Shown here in pieces: positions 8,853 through 17,924 of a stretch of DNA of 64,000 bases (the first letter of the stretch is position 1; each line of letters opens with the position of its first letter). Under the pieces are notes generated by a model. That model ran no database searches, was not told where the DNA came from, and worked only from the letters and a program-made list of their open reading frames with translations. The DNA is from JAJECS01 sp965198185 (GTDB taxonomy: Bacteria > Chloroflexota > UBA11872): the NCBI GenBank assembly GCA_965198185.1, contig CBDAOU010000002.1:930001-994000 (forward strand). The letters run 5' to 3'. The translations under genes were made by a program, and so were the position numbers.

Positions 8853-9539
8853 TCAGCGGCGCTCAAGGCGTCGGGCAAAGGCCGATAGAGCCGTGGGGTC
8901 GGTGCACGGGCGGTAGTGCCCAGGAAGCACCACGCGCGCGCCGCTCACCGCCAGGCGGCGGGCGGACGCGCGCTGCTCGCTGAGGCTGGTGGCCAGCCAG
9001 GGCACGTTCTCACGCAAGTGGCCGCGGCTGTAGACCACCGCGTCGCCGGCCACGAGGACATCGCCGCGTTGCAGCGACATGCTGCCCGGCGTGTGGCCCG
9101 GCGTATGCAGCACCTGCCAATCGTCGATCATGTCGCCTTCCCGTACGGGTGAGACGTCCACGGGCGGCCGCCACCGGGTGATCCAGGTGATGAGCGGCCA
9201 ATAGAGCACGGACCGGAGGCCCGGGCAGGTCTCGGGCGCCGCCAGGTACGGCACGTCGGCTTCATGAATCACCACCGGCGCGCCGGTGCGCCGGTGGAGC
9301 TCGGCCGCGCTGCCGCTGTGGTCCATGTCGAAGTGGGTCAGCACGATGCGGTCGATGGCCGACGGCTCGATGCCGATCTCGCGTACCGTGCGCAGGATCG
9401 CGCTGGCCCGACCGGGGACGCCGGTGTCGACCAGCACCGTCGCCGCCCCGGTCAGCAAGTAGCACCACGCGCCGAGAAAGGAGTCCACGGCGTAGCAACC
9501 GTGGGCGACCTCAAGCGGCAGCCGGCGCCGCTGGTTCAT
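8853..9539 (-). CDS. Metallo-beta-lactamase-fold hydrolase
   Basis: The 228-residue protein has the MBL order of motifs: THFDMDHSG (H69, D71, D73, H74), a later histidine in HTPGHTPGS, the bridging aspartate in VAGDAVV and a final histidine in LPGHY. The first motif is H-x-D-x-D-H rather than the usual H-x-H-x-D-H, seen in some flavodiiron-like and lactonase-like MBL proteins, so the metal centre may differ from a standard di-zinc site. The substrate cannot be inferred. ATG 9539 opens the gene; 33 bases separate it from the flavin reductase gene upstream on the same strand. Confidence 0.85.
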   Translation of the reverse strand: MNQRRRLPLEVAHGCYAVDSFLGAWCYLLTGAATVLVDTGVPGRASAILRTVREIGIEPSAIDRIVLTHFDMDHSGSAAELHRRTGAPVVIHEADVPYLAAPETCPGLRSVLYWPLITWITRWRPPVDVSPVREGDMIDDWQVLHTPGHTPGSMSLQRGDVLVAGDAVVYSRGHLRENVPWLATSLSEQRASARRLAVSGARVVLPGHYRPCTDPTALSAFARRLERR

Positions 9540-9572
9540 GCCGTGCCCATCAGACCAGGCTCATAGCCGAGG

Positions 9573-10064
9573 CTACCCCCCGTAGCTCATCCCCGTGGCA
9601 GAAAGGAGTTGCGGCTCGCCGCCGCGTTCGGACCCGCCGACCACCTCGCCGAAGTAGACGACGTGATCGCCGGGCTGCTCACTGCCCACGACACGGCACT
9701 CGAACCAGGCCACGGCCGCATCCAGGACCGGTGAGCCGGTGTCGTACGTCGTCACCGGCTCGCCCTCGAGACGGCCCTCGCCACTAGTGGACTTGGCCGT
9801 GAATTTGAGCGAGAGGTCCTTGGACCCGTCCGGCAAGACCGAAATCGAAAACACCCCGGTCGCGTCGATGTTCTGCCGCGTGTGCGCGCCGTCCTGCACG
9901 GCCAGGGCAACGACGCGCGGATCGAAGGACACCTGCGTCAGCCAGTTCGCCGTCATGCCGTTGGGCTCGCCATCCGCCGACTTCGAGCCGACCACCACCA
10001 GACCGTATACAAGGGCATTCAGCGCGTCGGATACCGGGTCGCTGTCAGACATGTGAGATCCCAT
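9573..10064 (-). CDS. Flavin reductase-like (FMN-binding split-barrel) protein
   Basis: The 163-residue protein matches the flavin reductase family: an N-terminal ALNALVYGLVVVGS strand, the segment PNGMTANWLTQVSFDP, then LAVQDGAHTRQNI and a late DHVVYFGEV block. Such proteins reduce FMN with NAD(P)H for a partner monooxygenase or repair flavin pools. ATG 10064 is used; an ATG four codons later at 10052 is equally possible. It is divergent from the aldolase gene. No oxygenase partner is adjacent. Confidence 0.82.
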   Translation of the reverse strand: MGSHMSDSDPVSDALNALVYGLVVVGSKSADGEPNGMTANWLTQVSFDPRVVALAVQDGAHTRQNIDATGVFSISVLPDGSKDLSLKFTAKSTSGEGRLEGEPVTTYDTGSPVLDAAVAWFECRVVGSEQPGDHVVYFGEVVGGSERGGEPQLLSATGMSYGG

Positions 10065-10172
10065 CTAGGTACACAGCTTTGGCTCCATCCGATTATCCGC
10101 GGCTTGGTGCACCTGGGGCAATGCCGCGCGACAGCGCGCGCGAAACAAGGCGGTGTGCCGCACCAGCTGCGC

Positions 10173-10178
10173 TACGAT
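10173..10178 (+). promoter_or_regulatory. Candidate -10 box for aldolase gene
   Basis: TACGAT 36 bases before the GTG start at 10214, in the gap between divergent genes; no good -35 box. Same hexamer as the strong promoter at 5940. Confidence 0.35.
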
Positions 10179-10213
10179 GCCTCGCCGCCTACCACAGCCG
10201 CCCTGGAGCCTAC

Positions 10214-11116
10214 GTGTCACGCGTCAATCGTTGCATCGAGTTGCTGGAGCAGGGACAGCCCGTCTACTACGCCCGGGTCGACCCGCTCGACCTCAGCTAT
10301 GAGCTTGGCCGCGAGCTCAGCGGCACCTGGGCGGACTACCTGCGCATCGAGTTCGAGCACCAGGGTCTCGATGCGGTCGCGCTGTCCCGCTTCATGCGCG
10401 GCATGGTTGATGCCGGACCGACGCGGAGCGGTCATCGCACGCCCATGGTGATGTGCACTCTGCCCGCCACCGGCATGAGCGCCGACGAGGTGCGGCTGAA
10501 CGCCTGGCAAATCCGTCACATTCTCTCGACCGGCGTCCACGGGCTCTATCTGGCCCACGTGCGCGATCCCGCAGCCGTGCGGGCCTTCGTCGAAGCGTGT
10601 CGATTTCCGCACCACACCGTGGGCATCGGCGATGACCTAGGCATCGGCACCCGCGGCCACGGCGCCGAATCCCACCCCGCGGACATCTGGGGGCTGGACG
10701 TTTCCGACTACGTGCGCGTCGCCGACCCCTGGCCGCTCAATCCGGCTGGCGAGTTGGCCCTGGGCATCAAGGTCGAGGACCGCTTCGGCTTGCCGCATGC
10801 CGATGCCTGCATGGCCGTGCCGGGCGTCGCCTTCGGCGAGTGGGGCCCCGGCGACATGGGGCTCTTTTTCGGCCATCCCGAGTGGAAAGACGCCCCCTAC
10901 AGCCCGCAAATGGACGCCGCGTGGCGGCAGGTGAAGGCCGCCTGCGACCGTGCGGGCATCTACTTTCTCTGCGCCTGGGACGACCCGGCGCTCACGCCCG
11001 AGCAGCGCGCGGACCTGCTGATCAATGAGATCGGCGCCAAGCTCATCGCGGCGGGCGACGGACCCATCCTGGCCGCCGCCGGCCGGGCGCTCACCGGGCG
11101 CACCATGCCGGTGTGA
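10214..11116 (+). CDS. HpcH/HpaI-type aldolase
   Basis: The 300-residue protein resembles class II 4-hydroxy-2-oxoheptanedioate aldolases, which cleave or form 2-oxo acid C-C bonds with a divalent metal. Visible landmarks are ADYLRIEFEHQGLD near residue 40, the GHRTPMVMCTLPA block, the metal-binding ALGIKVED segment and the late VPGVAFGEWGPGD block. The GTG at 10214 was chosen because GGAG lies five bases upstream and the 45 residues before it are low-complexity and unlike the family. The segment with HADA is shared with relatives that act in aromatic or sugar acid breakdown. Function within the cell is inferred from family only. Confidence 0.8.
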   Translation: MSRVNRCIELLEQGQPVYYARVDPLDLSYELGRELSGTWADYLRIEFEHQGLDAVALSRFMRGMVDAGPTRSGHRTPMVMCTLPATGMSADEVRLNAWQIRHILSTGVHGLYLAHVRDPAAVRAFVEACRFPHHTVGIGDDLGIGTRGHGAESHPADIWGLDVSDYVRVADPWPLNPAGELALGIKVEDRFGLPHADACMAVPGVAFGEWGPGDMGLFFGHPEWKDAPYSPQMDAAWRQVKAACDRAGIYFLCAWDDPALTPEQRADLLINEIGAKLIAAGDGPILAAAGRALTGRTMPV

Positions 11117-11148
11117 TCGCTAGATCCAGCTTGCCGGGAAAGCCGGCG

Positions 11149-12219
11149 CTATGCAGGCCGGGCCAGCAACTGCAGGCACACGGGCGCCGGCACGGCGGCC
11201 TCCTGGCCCGAGAACTCGAGCCGTCCTGACGTTTGGTCGACGCGGAAAACCACGATATTTCCGGAGTTCTGGTTGGCGGCAAGCAAGAACCGTCCGTCGG
11301 GCGTAATCAGGAAATTTCGCGGGACCTCGCCTCGGGTCGACGTCTGACCGAGCGACGTCAGCCGCCCCGAGTCCGGCTCGACCGCAAATGCCGCAATTGA
11401 GTCGTGGCCGCGGTTCGAGGCGTACACGAAGCGACCGTCGGGCGATACGTGGATGTCGGCGCTGGTGTTCTCGCCGCTCCACGTCGCGGGAAGCGTCGAG
11501 ACGCGTTGTTGAAACGTCAACGCGCCCGATGGCGCGTCGTAGTCATACACGGAAACCGCCGACCCTAGCTCGTTGGCGAGGTAGGCGTGGGCGTACGCCG
11601 GATGAAAGGTGAAATGCCGCGGCCCGTCGCCCGGCTCGGCGGGCACGGTCAGGTCCGGTAGCTCGACCAAACGCCCGGCCGCGTGGTCGATGCGATAGAC
11701 CACGATCGCGTCGATGCCCAGATCGCAGGCGTATACCAGCGCGTTGGCGCGGTCGATCATGACGCAATGCGCGTGCGCCTGCCGCTGGCGCTCGGGGTCG
11801 ATCGACGAGCCGCGATGCTGGACGAAATCGCTGCGCGCCCCAAGCGATCCATCAGGCTTTATCGGCAAGAGGCACACGCTGCCGCCGAAGTAGTTCGCCA
11901 CCACGACGTAGGAATCCGTGCGGTCGACCTGCACGTGACAGGGCCCGGCGCCGCCGGTGTGCTCCATGTTCAGCAGTGTGAGCGAGCCGTGCCGATCAAT
12001 CGCGTAGGCCGAAATTTCGCCGTCGCCGGACATCTGCTCCGAAACGGCGTACAGGTGCTCACCGCTCGGGTCGATGGCAAGAAACGTCGGATTCTCGACG
12101 CCGGGTTGGACGTCAACGCATTCGATGGCGCCGGTCGCGGCATTCATGCGGCAGGTGTAAATGCCTTCAGCGCCCAAATCGGTGTAGGTGCCGACGAACA
12201 GGGTGATCTCGTCGTTCAC
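11149..12219 (-). CDS. Lactonase-type seven-bladed beta-propeller protein
   Basis: The 356-residue protein consists of repeated propeller blades, with recurrent motifs such as HLYAVSEQ, CHVQVDRT, HFTFHPAYAHAYLANE, IHVSPDGRFVYASNRG and FLITPDGRFLLAANQNS. This is the YbhE/Pgl lactonase family, whose best known member hydrolyses 6-phosphogluconolactone. Whether this one is a 6-phosphogluconolactonase or a different lactonase is not clear. GTG 12219 has GGGAAGGG seven bases upstream; the longer frame upstream is not similar to the family. It is divergent from the amidohydrolase gene, with TATGGT on the minus strand at 12263-12268 as a possible -10 box. Confidence 0.8.
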   Translation of the reverse strand: MNDEITLFVGTYTDLGAEGIYTCRMNAATGAIECVDVQPGVENPTFLAIDPSGEHLYAVSEQMSGDGEISAYAIDRHGSLTLLNMEHTGGAGPCHVQVDRTDSYVVVANYFGGSVCLLPIKPDGSLGARSDFVQHRGSSIDPERQRQAHAHCVMIDRANALVYACDLGIDAIVVYRIDHAAGRLVELPDLTVPAEPGDGPRHFTFHPAYAHAYLANELGSAVSVYDYDAPSGALTFQQRVSTLPATWSGENTSADIHVSPDGRFVYASNRGHDSIAAFAVEPDSGRLTSLGQTSTRGEVPRNFLITPDGRFLLAANQNSGNIVVFRVDQTSGRLEFSGQEAAVPAPVCLQLLARPA

Positions 12220-12373
12220 GCTCGGACCCTTCCCGGCACGCCGCAGTGCGTGAGGCTGGCCGACCATAGCACCGGGTCCGAACGGTACGCCGACGCCCGG
12301 TCCGCGAGCGGTGCCGCCGGCACGGCACATCCCAGGCACAATGCGATCCGGATTGAAGTTCGGAAAGCCGCTG

Positions 12374-13570
12374 ATGCACGCGCACAACCCCGCGTCCCAT
12401 GGCTCGTCGCCGACAGGGCGAACCGCGATACGCGCCGGCAAGCTCTTCGACGGCGCAAGCCGGACGCTCGTCGACGACGCCGTGGTTGTGGTCGCCGGCG
12501 ACCGGGTGGCCGCCGCCGGACCCGCGGCCGATATCGACGTCGACCCTGACGACGCGCTGATCGACCTGCGTCCGTGCACGGTGCTGCCGGGGCTGATCGA
12601 CGCTCACGTTCACCTGATGGGTCAAAACCCGGCGCACGCGCATCCTGGGCCCATCGAATACCGCGCCATTCGGTCGGCGGCACAGGCCAAGGCGCTGCTG
12701 GACGCTGGGTTCACGACGCTGCGCGACCTCGGCTCGCAAACGTCGGTCGCCCTCAAGCAAGCCATCGAGGATGGCGCCGTGCCGGGGCCGCGAATGATTG
12801 CCGCCGGCTACGCCATCGCCCGCACGGGCGGCCCCTGGTTCGGCATGGAGCCGTTGTGGCGCTGGGTGCGGCCCGCCGACGGCGTCGACGCCTGCCGCCA
12901 AGCCGTGCATCGCTGCATCCGGGAAGGATCAAGCGTCATCAAGATTGGCACCTCGACCGGGCGAGCCGACGCTGCCTGGGGCGAGATTCCGACCTACAGC
13001 GTGGCCGAGGTGCAAGCCGTCGTTGAGGAGGCGCATGCCTGGGGCTTGCGCGTGGCGGCGCACGCCATGGGCAATGAGGGCGTGCGCCGGGCGGTGCTTG
13101 GCGGCGTCGACACCGTGGAGCACGGCTACAACATCAACGACGACACCCTCGGCCTGATCATCGAGCGCGGCGTCTACCTGGTTCCGACGCTACGCGCGCG
13201 GGCCTTCGGCACCAGCGACGGCGAGCGGCGGACGTACGCCGCGCAGGTGCGCGCACTGCGCCGGGCCTATGCGGCCGGGGCGCGCCTCGCACTCGGCACC
13301 GATACGACCGGCGGCGCCGGCATGCCGCACGGACCTGAAAACGCCGTCGAATTCAGGCTGATGGCCGAGACCATGGAGCCGGTGGACGCGCTGCTGTCGG
13401 GCACGCGGGTGGCGGCGCAGGCGCTCGGCCTGCATCCGCACGTCGGCGGCCTGCGACCCGGAGCGGCCGCCGACCTGGTTGCCGTGCGCGAAAATCCGTT
13501 GCGCGATCTCGACACGCTTCAGCGGGTCGAATTCGTCATGCAGGGCGGCCGCGTCGTCGTGGCGCCTTAG
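12374..13570 (+). CDS. Amidohydrolase (imidazolonepropionase/prolidase-like)
   Basis: The 398-residue TIM-barrel metal hydrolase has the HxH pair in LIDAHVHLMG (H78, H80), a probable carboxylated lysine in VIKIGTSTG, histidines in VAAHAMGN and TVEHGYN, and the catalytic aspartate in LALGTDTTGG. The N- and C-terminal strands form the small beta sandwich of this superfamily. Relatives cleave Xaa-Pro dipeptides, cyclic amides or aryl-carbamate bonds. ATG 12374 has GGAAAG just upstream. CACAAT at 12337-12342 is a possible -10 box. It converges on oppF with 28 bases between. Confidence 0.85.
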   Translation: MHAHNPASHGSSPTGRTAIRAGKLFDGASRTLVDDAVVVVAGDRVAAAGPAADIDVDPDDALIDLRPCTVLPGLIDAHVHLMGQNPAHAHPGPIEYRAIRSAAQAKALLDAGFTTLRDLGSQTSVALKQAIEDGAVPGPRMIAAGYAIARTGGPWFGMEPLWRWVRPADGVDACRQAVHRCIREGSSVIKIGTSTGRADAAWGEIPTYSVAEVQAVVEEAHAWGLRVAAHAMGNEGVRRAVLGGVDTVEHGYNINDDTLGLIIERGVYLVPTLRARAFGTSDGERRTYAAQVRALRRAYAAGARLALGTDTTGGAGMPHGPENAVEFRLMAETMEPVDALLSGTRVAAQALGLHPHVGGLRPGAAADLVAVRENPLRDLDTLQRVEFVMQGGRVVVAP

Positions 13571-13598
13571 CTCTCCGCCGCGTGCCCGGACCCCGGTG

Positions 13599-14687
13599 CT
13601 AGGCCGTCGCTGAATCCCGCATGGCGTCGGCGATGGCGTCGTGCACTCCGCTGCCGATCTGCGGGAGCGCCGTGCCGCGTCTGTCAATTTCGTCCGCGAC
13701 ATGGCACGCCACCATGTGGCCGTTCCCGTAGTCGCGCAGCGGTGGCTCCTCCTCACGGCACACGTCCTGGGCGACGGCGCAGCGAGTGTTGAAGCGGCAT
13801 CCCTTGGGTGGGTCCGTCGGACTCGGCAATTCCCCGGGGATGATCTGGCGTTCCCGCTGCTGGGTGGGGTCGGGAACCGGAATCGCATCCATAAGGGCCC
13901 GGGTGTACGGATGAATCGTGTTCCTGAACAGCTCTGCCGTTTCGGCCTCCTCCACGATCTTGCCCAGGTACATCACGGCCACGCGGTCACAGACGTAGCG
14001 CACCACGGCCAAGTTATGCGCAATGAACAAATAGGTGAGGCCGAATTCTCCTTGGAGATCGCGCAGCAGGTTCAGAATCTGCGATTGAATCGATACATCC
14101 AGGGCCGAAACCGGCTCGTCGCACACGAGGAACTGGGGCCGCAGCACCAGCGCCCGCGCAATGCCGATCCGCTGGCGCTGACCGCCGGAAAACTCGTGCG
14201 GGTACCGCTGGGCGTAGTGACTGCTGATGCCGACGATATCCATGATTTCGCGAATCTGGTCGTTGCGTTCCTCGGGATTTCCGATCTTATGGACCTCGAG
14301 ACCTTCACCGATGATGCCGCCGACGGTGATCCGCGGATCGAGCGATCCATAGGGATCCTGAAAGATGATCTGCATATTGCGGGCAAGCGCCCTGCGGTCG
14401 AGCGTGGCCACATCCTCGCCGCCGAAGAGAATCTTGCCGCCCGTTGGTGGGTAGATGCGGAGGATGGTTCGGCCCACGGTGGTCTTGCCGCAGCCGCTCT
14501 CGCCCACCAGGCCGAAGGTCTCACCGCGCTTGATGTCAAAGGAAACCTCGTCCGCGGCGTGTACATGGCCGATGGTGCGCAGCAGAATGCCGCCGCGTAC
14601 CGGAAAGTGCTTCGTGAGACCCTGAACCGAGACGAGAACGTCGTCGGATGCGCCGTTGCCCGATGCAGCAGTTTCTTCGGTGGCCAC
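13599..14687 (-). CDS. oppF: Peptide/nickel-type ABC transporter ATPase (OppF/DppF)
   Basis: The 362-residue ATPase has Walker A GESGCGKTT, signature SGGQRQRIGIARAL, Walker B FLVCDEPVSALD and the C-terminal oligopeptide-transporter extension with HPYTRALMDAIP and the paired cysteines of CRFNTRCAV. It powers import of peptides or related solutes together with OppD. It starts at GTG 14687, which shares its first base with the oppD stop (TAGTG), so translation is coupled. No permease or binding protein is adjacent. Confidence 0.9.
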   Translation of the reverse strand: MATEETAASGNGASDDVLVSVQGLTKHFPVRGGILLRTIGHVHAADEVSFDIKRGETFGLVGESGCGKTTVGRTILRIYPPTGGKILFGGEDVATLDRRALARNMQIIFQDPYGSLDPRITVGGIIGEGLEVHKIGNPEERNDQIREIMDIVGISSHYAQRYPHEFSGGQRQRIGIARALVLRPQFLVCDEPVSALDVSIQSQILNLLRDLQGEFGLTYLFIAHNLAVVRYVCDRVAVMYLGKIVEEAETAELFRNTIHPYTRALMDAIPVPDPTQQRERQIIPGELPSPTDPPKGCRFNTRCAVAQDVCREEEPPLRDYGNGHMVACHVADEIDRRGTALPQIGSGVHDAIADAMRDSATA

Positions 14688-15778
14688 TAGTTCGCCAATC
14701 CCGCGGTCGCGCGAGCCTGTGGCAGCGGCTCACCGTCAAGCCCCGAGGGTCGCTGGGGATACAGGTGGCAGCGCACCGTGCGCCCATCGTCAAGCCGCTG
14801 GAGCTGCGGACGGTTTTCAACACAAATGTTCATGGCCTCTGGACAACGGGACTGAAACAGACAGCCGCGCGGCAGCCGCATCATGTGCGGCACCGACCCC
14901 CGGATAGTCGAGAGCCGTTCGCTGCGGTCCGTCACCAAGCTCGGAATGCTCGTCATCAGCCCCCGGGTATATGGGTGCTTCGGCGCGGCGAAGAGGGATG
15001 CGACGTCGGCATACTCGACGACTTCACCCGTGTACATCACCGCCACGTCATCCGCCATTTCGGCAATAACGCCGAGATCGTGGGTGATCAGCAGCAGCGC
15101 CATACCCGTCCGGGCTCGAATTTCCCGGATCAATTCGAGAATCTGGGCCTGAATCGTTACGTCCAAGGCGGTCGTGGGCTCGTCGGCCAGGAGCAACTGG
15201 GGTTCGCACGCCAGCGCCATGGCAATCATCACCCGCTGGCGCATGCCACCGGACAGCTCATGCGGATACGCCTTGATTCGCTGCTCGGGTTGCGGGATTC
15301 CCACGAGCCGCAGGACTTCGATTATCCGTTCGTAGCGCTGCTTGCGCGAGAAGTCGCGGTGCTCGTGCAAAACTTCGCCGATCTGATTGCCGGTGTTGAA
15401 GACGGGGTTGAGCGCCGTCATGGGCTCCTGGAAGATCATGGAAATCTCGTCACCGCGCACACTGCGCATCTCGCGATCGCTGAGCGTGCGCAGATCGCGG
15501 TCCTGCCACACGACCTCGCCCGCGACTATGTCACCCGGCGCGCGAATCAGGCGCATCACGCTGAGCGCACTCACGCTCTTGCCGCAGCCGGATTCACCGA
15601 CAAGTCCGAGCGTCTTGCCGCGCTCAATGGCGTAGGACACGCCGTCGACGGCCCGAACGATACCATCGCGAACTCGAAAATGCGTGCGCAGATTCCGCAC
15701 CGACAACAGCAAGTCGCCTCTTTCGACGCGTTCCGGAAGCTGCATGCCCGGGTCGGGCGCGCCGTTTTTCTCGCTCAT
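14687..15778 (-). CDS. oppD: Peptide/nickel-type ABC transporter ATPase (OppD/DppD)
   Basis: The 363-residue ATPase has Walker A GESGCGKSVSALS, the Q-loop IFQEPMTALNP, signature SGGMRQRVMIAMAL, Walker B LLLADEPTTALD and the C-terminal HPYTRGLMTSIP with GCLFQSRCP. It pairs with OppF. ATG 15778 is used, about 20 residues before the first beta strand; the longer frame upstream is not family-like. A promoter candidate lies at 15942-15971. The two transmembrane subunits and solute-binding protein expected for a complete importer are absent from the window. Confidence 0.9.
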   Translation of the reverse strand: MSEKNGAPDPGMQLPERVERGDLLLSVRNLRTHFRVRDGIVRAVDGVSYAIERGKTLGLVGESGCGKSVSALSVMRLIRAPGDIVAGEVVWQDRDLRTLSDREMRSVRGDEISMIFQEPMTALNPVFNTGNQIGEVLHEHRDFSRKQRYERIIEVLRLVGIPQPEQRIKAYPHELSGGMRQRVMIAMALACEPQLLLADEPTTALDVTIQAQILELIREIRARTGMALLLITHDLGVIAEMADDVAVMYTGEVVEYADVASLFAAPKHPYTRGLMTSIPSLVTDRSERLSTIRGSVPHMMRLPRGCLFQSRCPEAMNICVENRPQLQRLDDGRTVRCHLYPQRPSGLDGEPLPQARATAGLAN

Positions 15779-15941
15779 CGACGGTCGGGCACGTCGCCCG
15801 CTCCGCACGTCGGAGTCCGCAGGGCGTTGGGACAATGCACTGCAAACATCGGTTGAAGCGTTACTCCGTAGGTCGTGGCCCGGTGCCCACCCATGGACGG
15901 CTCGCGCACGTTCCATGGACGACTGGTCGGCTGCGGGGATG

Positions 15942-15971
15942 AGTTTAGGCGCGGGCGCCCACAGGCGTCAA
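15942..15971 (-). promoter_or_regulatory. Candidate promoter for oppDF
   Basis: On the minus strand TTGACG (15971-15966) is followed after 18 bases by TAAACT (15947-15942). It lies in the 202-base gap between spoIID and oppD and would give a leader of about 155 bases. No other feature is visible in the gap. Confidence 0.4.
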
Positions 15972-15980
15972 CGTGTGGCG

Positions 15981-17564
15981 TCATGAAACCTCGCGCAGCT
16001 CAATGCCGGTGTAGTAGTGCGTGAGGATTTCGTCGTAGGTATGCCCCGCCAGTGCCATGCCCTGCGCGCCCCATTGGCTCATCCCGAGGCCGTGGCCGAA
16101 TCCGCGGCCGGTGAGGATTAGCGACGGCGGGCGCTCGAACACCGCCACGTGCACCGCCCCATTCACCAGCTCGATATCCGGCGGCGCCGTCGCGAAGGCG
16201 ATGCTGCGGCGCACGGAGGTAATCCGGTGCCCTTCCTGCAGCAACGCGCCAAAGCGCCGCGGCGCCGCGCCGATCAACTCCACGGACGCCACCGGGGCGA
16301 GCTTCAACTCGACAAATGAGCTTGGCAAGCCCAGCGCCGTGCGAACCTGATCGCCGTAGAGTTCCACCTCTCCCGAGGTGCCGACGACCAGCACCCGCAG
16401 CGGGCGTCCCGCCGGCGTACGCTCGAGGACTCGCAGATCCACAATCGCGCCGACGCCTTGGTTGCGGAAGGTTCGATAGTCGGCGAGCTCGGGCAGGGGA
16501 ATCATCCGCGTCCAGCGATACCCCTCCGCGCCCCACGACGCCGTCATGGCGGTGGCGTCCCCGGGCGACGGCACGCTGCGGAGATAGGGAACCGCCGTCC
16601 CCCACACGTGTTCGGAACTCTCGGTCACGTCACCGGCGTTCGCCGAGTAGAGCGCTTCGATCGGCGCGCCGTCGAACATGGCCACGATGCCGGCGGTCGC
16701 CGCGACCGCCGCTTGCGTCCGGGCGGACTCGCTGCGCATTCCGCCATAGGCCTGGCAGTTCTGGTTGTCGCAAATGTCATAGACCTCGGCGGGTTGCAGG
16801 TGCTGAATGGCGTAGGTCCGCGCCGCGACGGCCTGCGCCTTCAGTGCCTCGATTTCCCAATCGCGGGGCATCTCCGCGCCCACGACCGACGCCAGGTAAT
16901 CGTCGAAGCCCACGTGGTTCACAACGAGCAAGCCCGCTTCCGCACGGCGAATATCAAGCCCGCCACGGTATGGCTTGCCATCGAGCCAAATGGCGGCACG
17001 CGGCTCGCGCGGCTGAATCTCAAGCCTGGCCGGAAGCTCAAATGTCGCCCATCCGCCAACCGCGAGCGTGGGTCGGGGCGCGAGCAGACGTGCCGCGACG
17101 CCGATCTCGGTGCGCAGCAGGCGACGGTGGCGCTCAACTCGCCCAACATCCACGTACGGACCGAGATGCACGAGATTCGGCTCGGCTGCCCGCACCGGCC
17201 CTTCCACGCCGATCTCACGAGCCCAGGGCGCCGCGTTTTCCGGGGCGAACGCGAGAAACCGCGAGAAGCCCCCGAAAACGATTCGTTGTCCTGGGGCCGC
17301 GTCCCGCGCGCGGCCGTCGATCACGACGGTCGTCGCGCCTTGGGACTCCAGCGTGAGGGTGTCGCCGATGTCGCTCAGCAGCACGCGGATGACCTCGGGC
17401 AAGGCCAGCTCGCGTTGCTGGGCACCCGCGCCGGTGGTCGCGAGAAGGGCGAGCGCGAGGGCAAGGCCACCCGCGGCGGCAATCACCGCCGCTCTCAGTC
17501 GCGCAGTTGGACCACGCTGGCCGTGAAGGGGCCAACGCACAGATCCGCCGCGCGCCGCAATCAT
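15981..17564 (-). CDS. SpoIID/LytB-domain protein
   Basis: The 527-residue protein has an N-terminal hydrophobic segment (signal peptide or anchor, about residues 23-45) and a C-terminal SpoIID domain: VGAEMPRDWEIEALKAQAVA, an AARTYA turn, the CQAYGG segment, YSANAGDVTESSEHVWG and GRGFGHGLGMSQWGAQGMA. SpoIID proteins are lytic transglycosylases or amidase enhancers acting on denuded peptidoglycan; outside spore formers they act in envelope remodelling. ATG 17564 was chosen because GGGAG lies six bases upstream; a GTG at 17585 is weaker. It lies downstream of tatA on the same strand. Confidence 0.85.
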   Translation of the reverse strand: MIAARGGSVRWPLHGQRGPTARLRAAVIAAAGGLALALALLATTGAGAQQRELALPEVIRVLLSDIGDTLTLESQGATTVVIDGRARDAAPGQRIVFGGFSRFLAFAPENAAPWAREIGVEGPVRAAEPNLVHLGPYVDVGRVERHRRLLRTEIGVAARLLAPRPTLAVGGWATFELPARLEIQPREPRAAIWLDGKPYRGGLDIRRAEAGLLVVNHVGFDDYLASVVGAEMPRDWEIEALKAQAVAARTYAIQHLQPAEVYDICDNQNCQAYGGMRSESARTQAAVAATAGIVAMFDGAPIEALYSANAGDVTESSEHVWGTAVPYLRSVPSPGDATAMTASWGAEGYRWTRMIPLPELADYRTFRNQGVGAIVDLRVLERTPAGRPLRVLVVGTSGEVELYGDQVRTALGLPSSFVELKLAPVASVELIGAAPRRFGALLQEGHRITSVRRSIAFATAPPDIELVNGAVHVAVFERPPSLILTGRGFGHGLGMSQWGAQGMALAGHTYDEILTHYYTGIELREVS

Positions 17565-17626
17565 CAAATGCTCCCGCTCCACCACCGCAGGTCGATGTCG
17601 ACTACGGCGCGGTGGGAAGCGTCGGA

Positions 17627-17911
17627 CTAAGACTCGGGCTTTTTCTCGGCCGGGGCCTCGGTTGCGCCTTCGCTTGCGGCATCGGCGCTGGCCGCGGTGG
17701 TGGCCGGGGTCTCCGGCGCCTCAGCCGCCGCGTCCTGCTCGTCCCCTTCTTCTTCTTCCCCGTCCTCGAGGCCCGCCCGCGCCTCGCTGCGGAACTCGCG
17801 CACGCTCTTGCCGAGCGCCTGCCCCACACCGGCGATGCGCCCGGCGCCGAACAAGGCGATCACGATCAGCAAGATGATGAGCAACTCAAGCGGCCCAAGT
17901 GATGTGAACAC
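17627..17911 (-). CDS. tatA: Sec-independent translocase TatA/TatE
   Basis: The 94-residue protein has one N-terminal membrane helix (residues 8-21), the hinge FGAGRIAGVGQALGKSVREF with the conserved FG pair at 21-22, an amphipathic helix and an acidic, alanine-rich tail. TatA forms the pore that exports folded proteins with twin-arginine signals. It starts at GTG with GGGAG nine bases upstream, and two mutually exclusive hairpins lie directly upstream of that site. No tatC is in the window. Confidence 0.92.
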   Translation of the reverse strand: MFTSLGPLELLIILLIVIALFGAGRIAGVGQALGKSVREFRSEARAGLEDGEEEEGDEQDAAAEAPETPATTAASADAASEGATEAPAEKKPES

Positions 17912-17924
17912 GGCTAAATTCTCC

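Noticed and set aside
10050..10064. Flavin reductase N-terminus MGSHM, reminiscent of an expression tag
   Set aside because: The surrounding sequence is ordinary genomic DNA with no vector sequence; a short chance match, and the start may be the second ATG.
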